Assembly: GCA_002633005.1 (NCBI GenBank)
Contig: NMRA01000107.1
Coordinates: forward strand, 479,727 to 536,067
Source: Phoronis australis
Taxonomy: Eukaryota; Phoronida; Phoronidae
Length of the DNA stretch: 56,341 nucleotides
Direction of reading: 5' to 3'
Both the position numbers and the translations under genes were made by a program. Every line of letters begins with the position of its first letter. Position 1 is the stretch's first letter. This document shows positions 55,641-56,341 of this stretch, piece by piece. The notes under the pieces are model-generated. The model saw only the letters and a list, made by a program, of their open reading frames with translations, was not told the origin of the DNA and ran no database searches.

Positions 55641-56341
55641 GAAATGGCCGCCTGGCAGGTTCGCTCTGGTGGGTGTGGTCAAGGGAGCCAAGAGAATGAC
55701 ACTCGAAAATTGAGCTAGATCAACTTTTCTGGTAACCACTTCAAACTGCCTTGGATACCTACTACGTAATCCACTGTATCAAAATTGGCCACTGCCAGAC
55801 AATTTCAGTGGTGGGGACTACCCGCCAGACGAACATATACAGGGTACAAAAATTGAGCTAGATCAATCCAAGAGGTAAAGCCAGACAAATCTAGTGGTGG
55901 GTTGCCCCCGCCAGACACGCCCAAATACCAGAATTGAGCTAGGTCAATCCATCAGGTAACCGCTTGAAACCAATTGCACAATGTTCAGCATCACTGAACA
56001 TGGCACAAAAGTTAGCTGCCAGACAATTTCTGCGGTGGGGTGCCCTTGCCAGACGATTATCAAAAAGGGCTAAAATTGAGCTTGATCAATCCAAGAGGTA
56101 ACCGCACGAAACCAGTTGCAAAATATTCACCGTAGCCCCGGGTATCACGAATAAGCACTGCCAGACAAATCTAGTGGTGGGTTAGCCCCGCCAGACACGC
56201 CCAAATACCCGAGTTGAGGTAGATCAACCCACCAAGTAACCGCTTGAAACCATTTGCATAATGCCCAGCAACACTCCACATGCAACAACGCTGTGGGGCA
56301 GTAGCAAGTGGAGATTTGGTCCATGCCCGGTTGACCTTTAT
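55641..56341. repeat. ~140-bp satellite array running off the right edge
   Basis: Units start GCCAGACAAATCTAGTGGTG and include CCGCCAGACACGCCCAAATA, GAGCTAGATCAATCCA and AGGTAACCGCTTGAAACCA. Starts are seen at about 55793 (short unit), 55881, 56021 and 56161, with a diverged unit before them. GCCAGAC occurs twice per unit. The array continues beyond the window. Confidence 0.85.

Overview
This is a stretch of a metazoan nuclear genome. It is AT-rich, with GT-AG introns, C2H2 zinc fingers, tRNA-derived SINEs, a copia LTR element and many TIR and foldback elements. The repeat style suggests a marine invertebrate, possibly lophotrochozoan, but nothing here fixes the species.

Two host genes are supported. 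(1) On the + strand, from 5044 to 30138, sixteen coding exons encode a complete 683-residue choline transporter-like protein of the SLC44 family, closest by recalled sequence features to SLC44A1/CTL1. All phases join and the exon sum is 2052 nt. (2) On the - strand, 42370 to 40199, one uninterrupted coding exon encodes a 723-residue protein with eight zinc fingers and two PLDLS (CtBP-type) motifs, probably a transcriptional repressor. The genes are convergent, about 10 kb apart. The spacer holds 3' UTR candidates, a 54-bp tandem array and a family of short inverted-repeat elements.

Layout. 1-1545: 5' part of a copia element on the - strand, with LTR, half-tRNA(iMet) primer site, gag and start of protease; pol runs off the window. 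1653-2285: RT tail of a non-LTR element (-). 2795-4077: THAP-domain foldback transposon. 5028-30412: SLC44 gene, with introns loaded by repeats: a 1.5-kb unclassified family with 445-bp internal units (copies at 7.9 and 18.6 kb; a third at 52.3 kb), a THAP transposon relict with 127-bp TIRs that look identical (14.4-15.7 kb), an 18-bp minisatellite (15.8 kb), a tRNA-like foldback (17.7 kb), a TIR-bounded block made almost wholly of CCTATAGG palindromes (24.1-25.4 kb) and a tRNA-derived SINE (29.5 kb). 30.4-40.2 kb: intergenic. 42.4-56.3 kb: upstream of the zinc-finger gene, with a possible non-coding 5' exon, several minisatellites, a second non-LTR fragment (47.8 kb) and a ~140-bp satellite running off the right end.

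The two genes show no functional link; the notable biology is mostly in the mobile and repetitive DNA. The strongest candidates for something undescribed are the CCTATAGG satellite inside transposon-like ends, the copia gag ORF that starts inside the LTR and reads through the primer site, and the THAP foldback whose two arms both encode the start of the THAP domain. All comparisons were made by eye; no alignment or database search was run.
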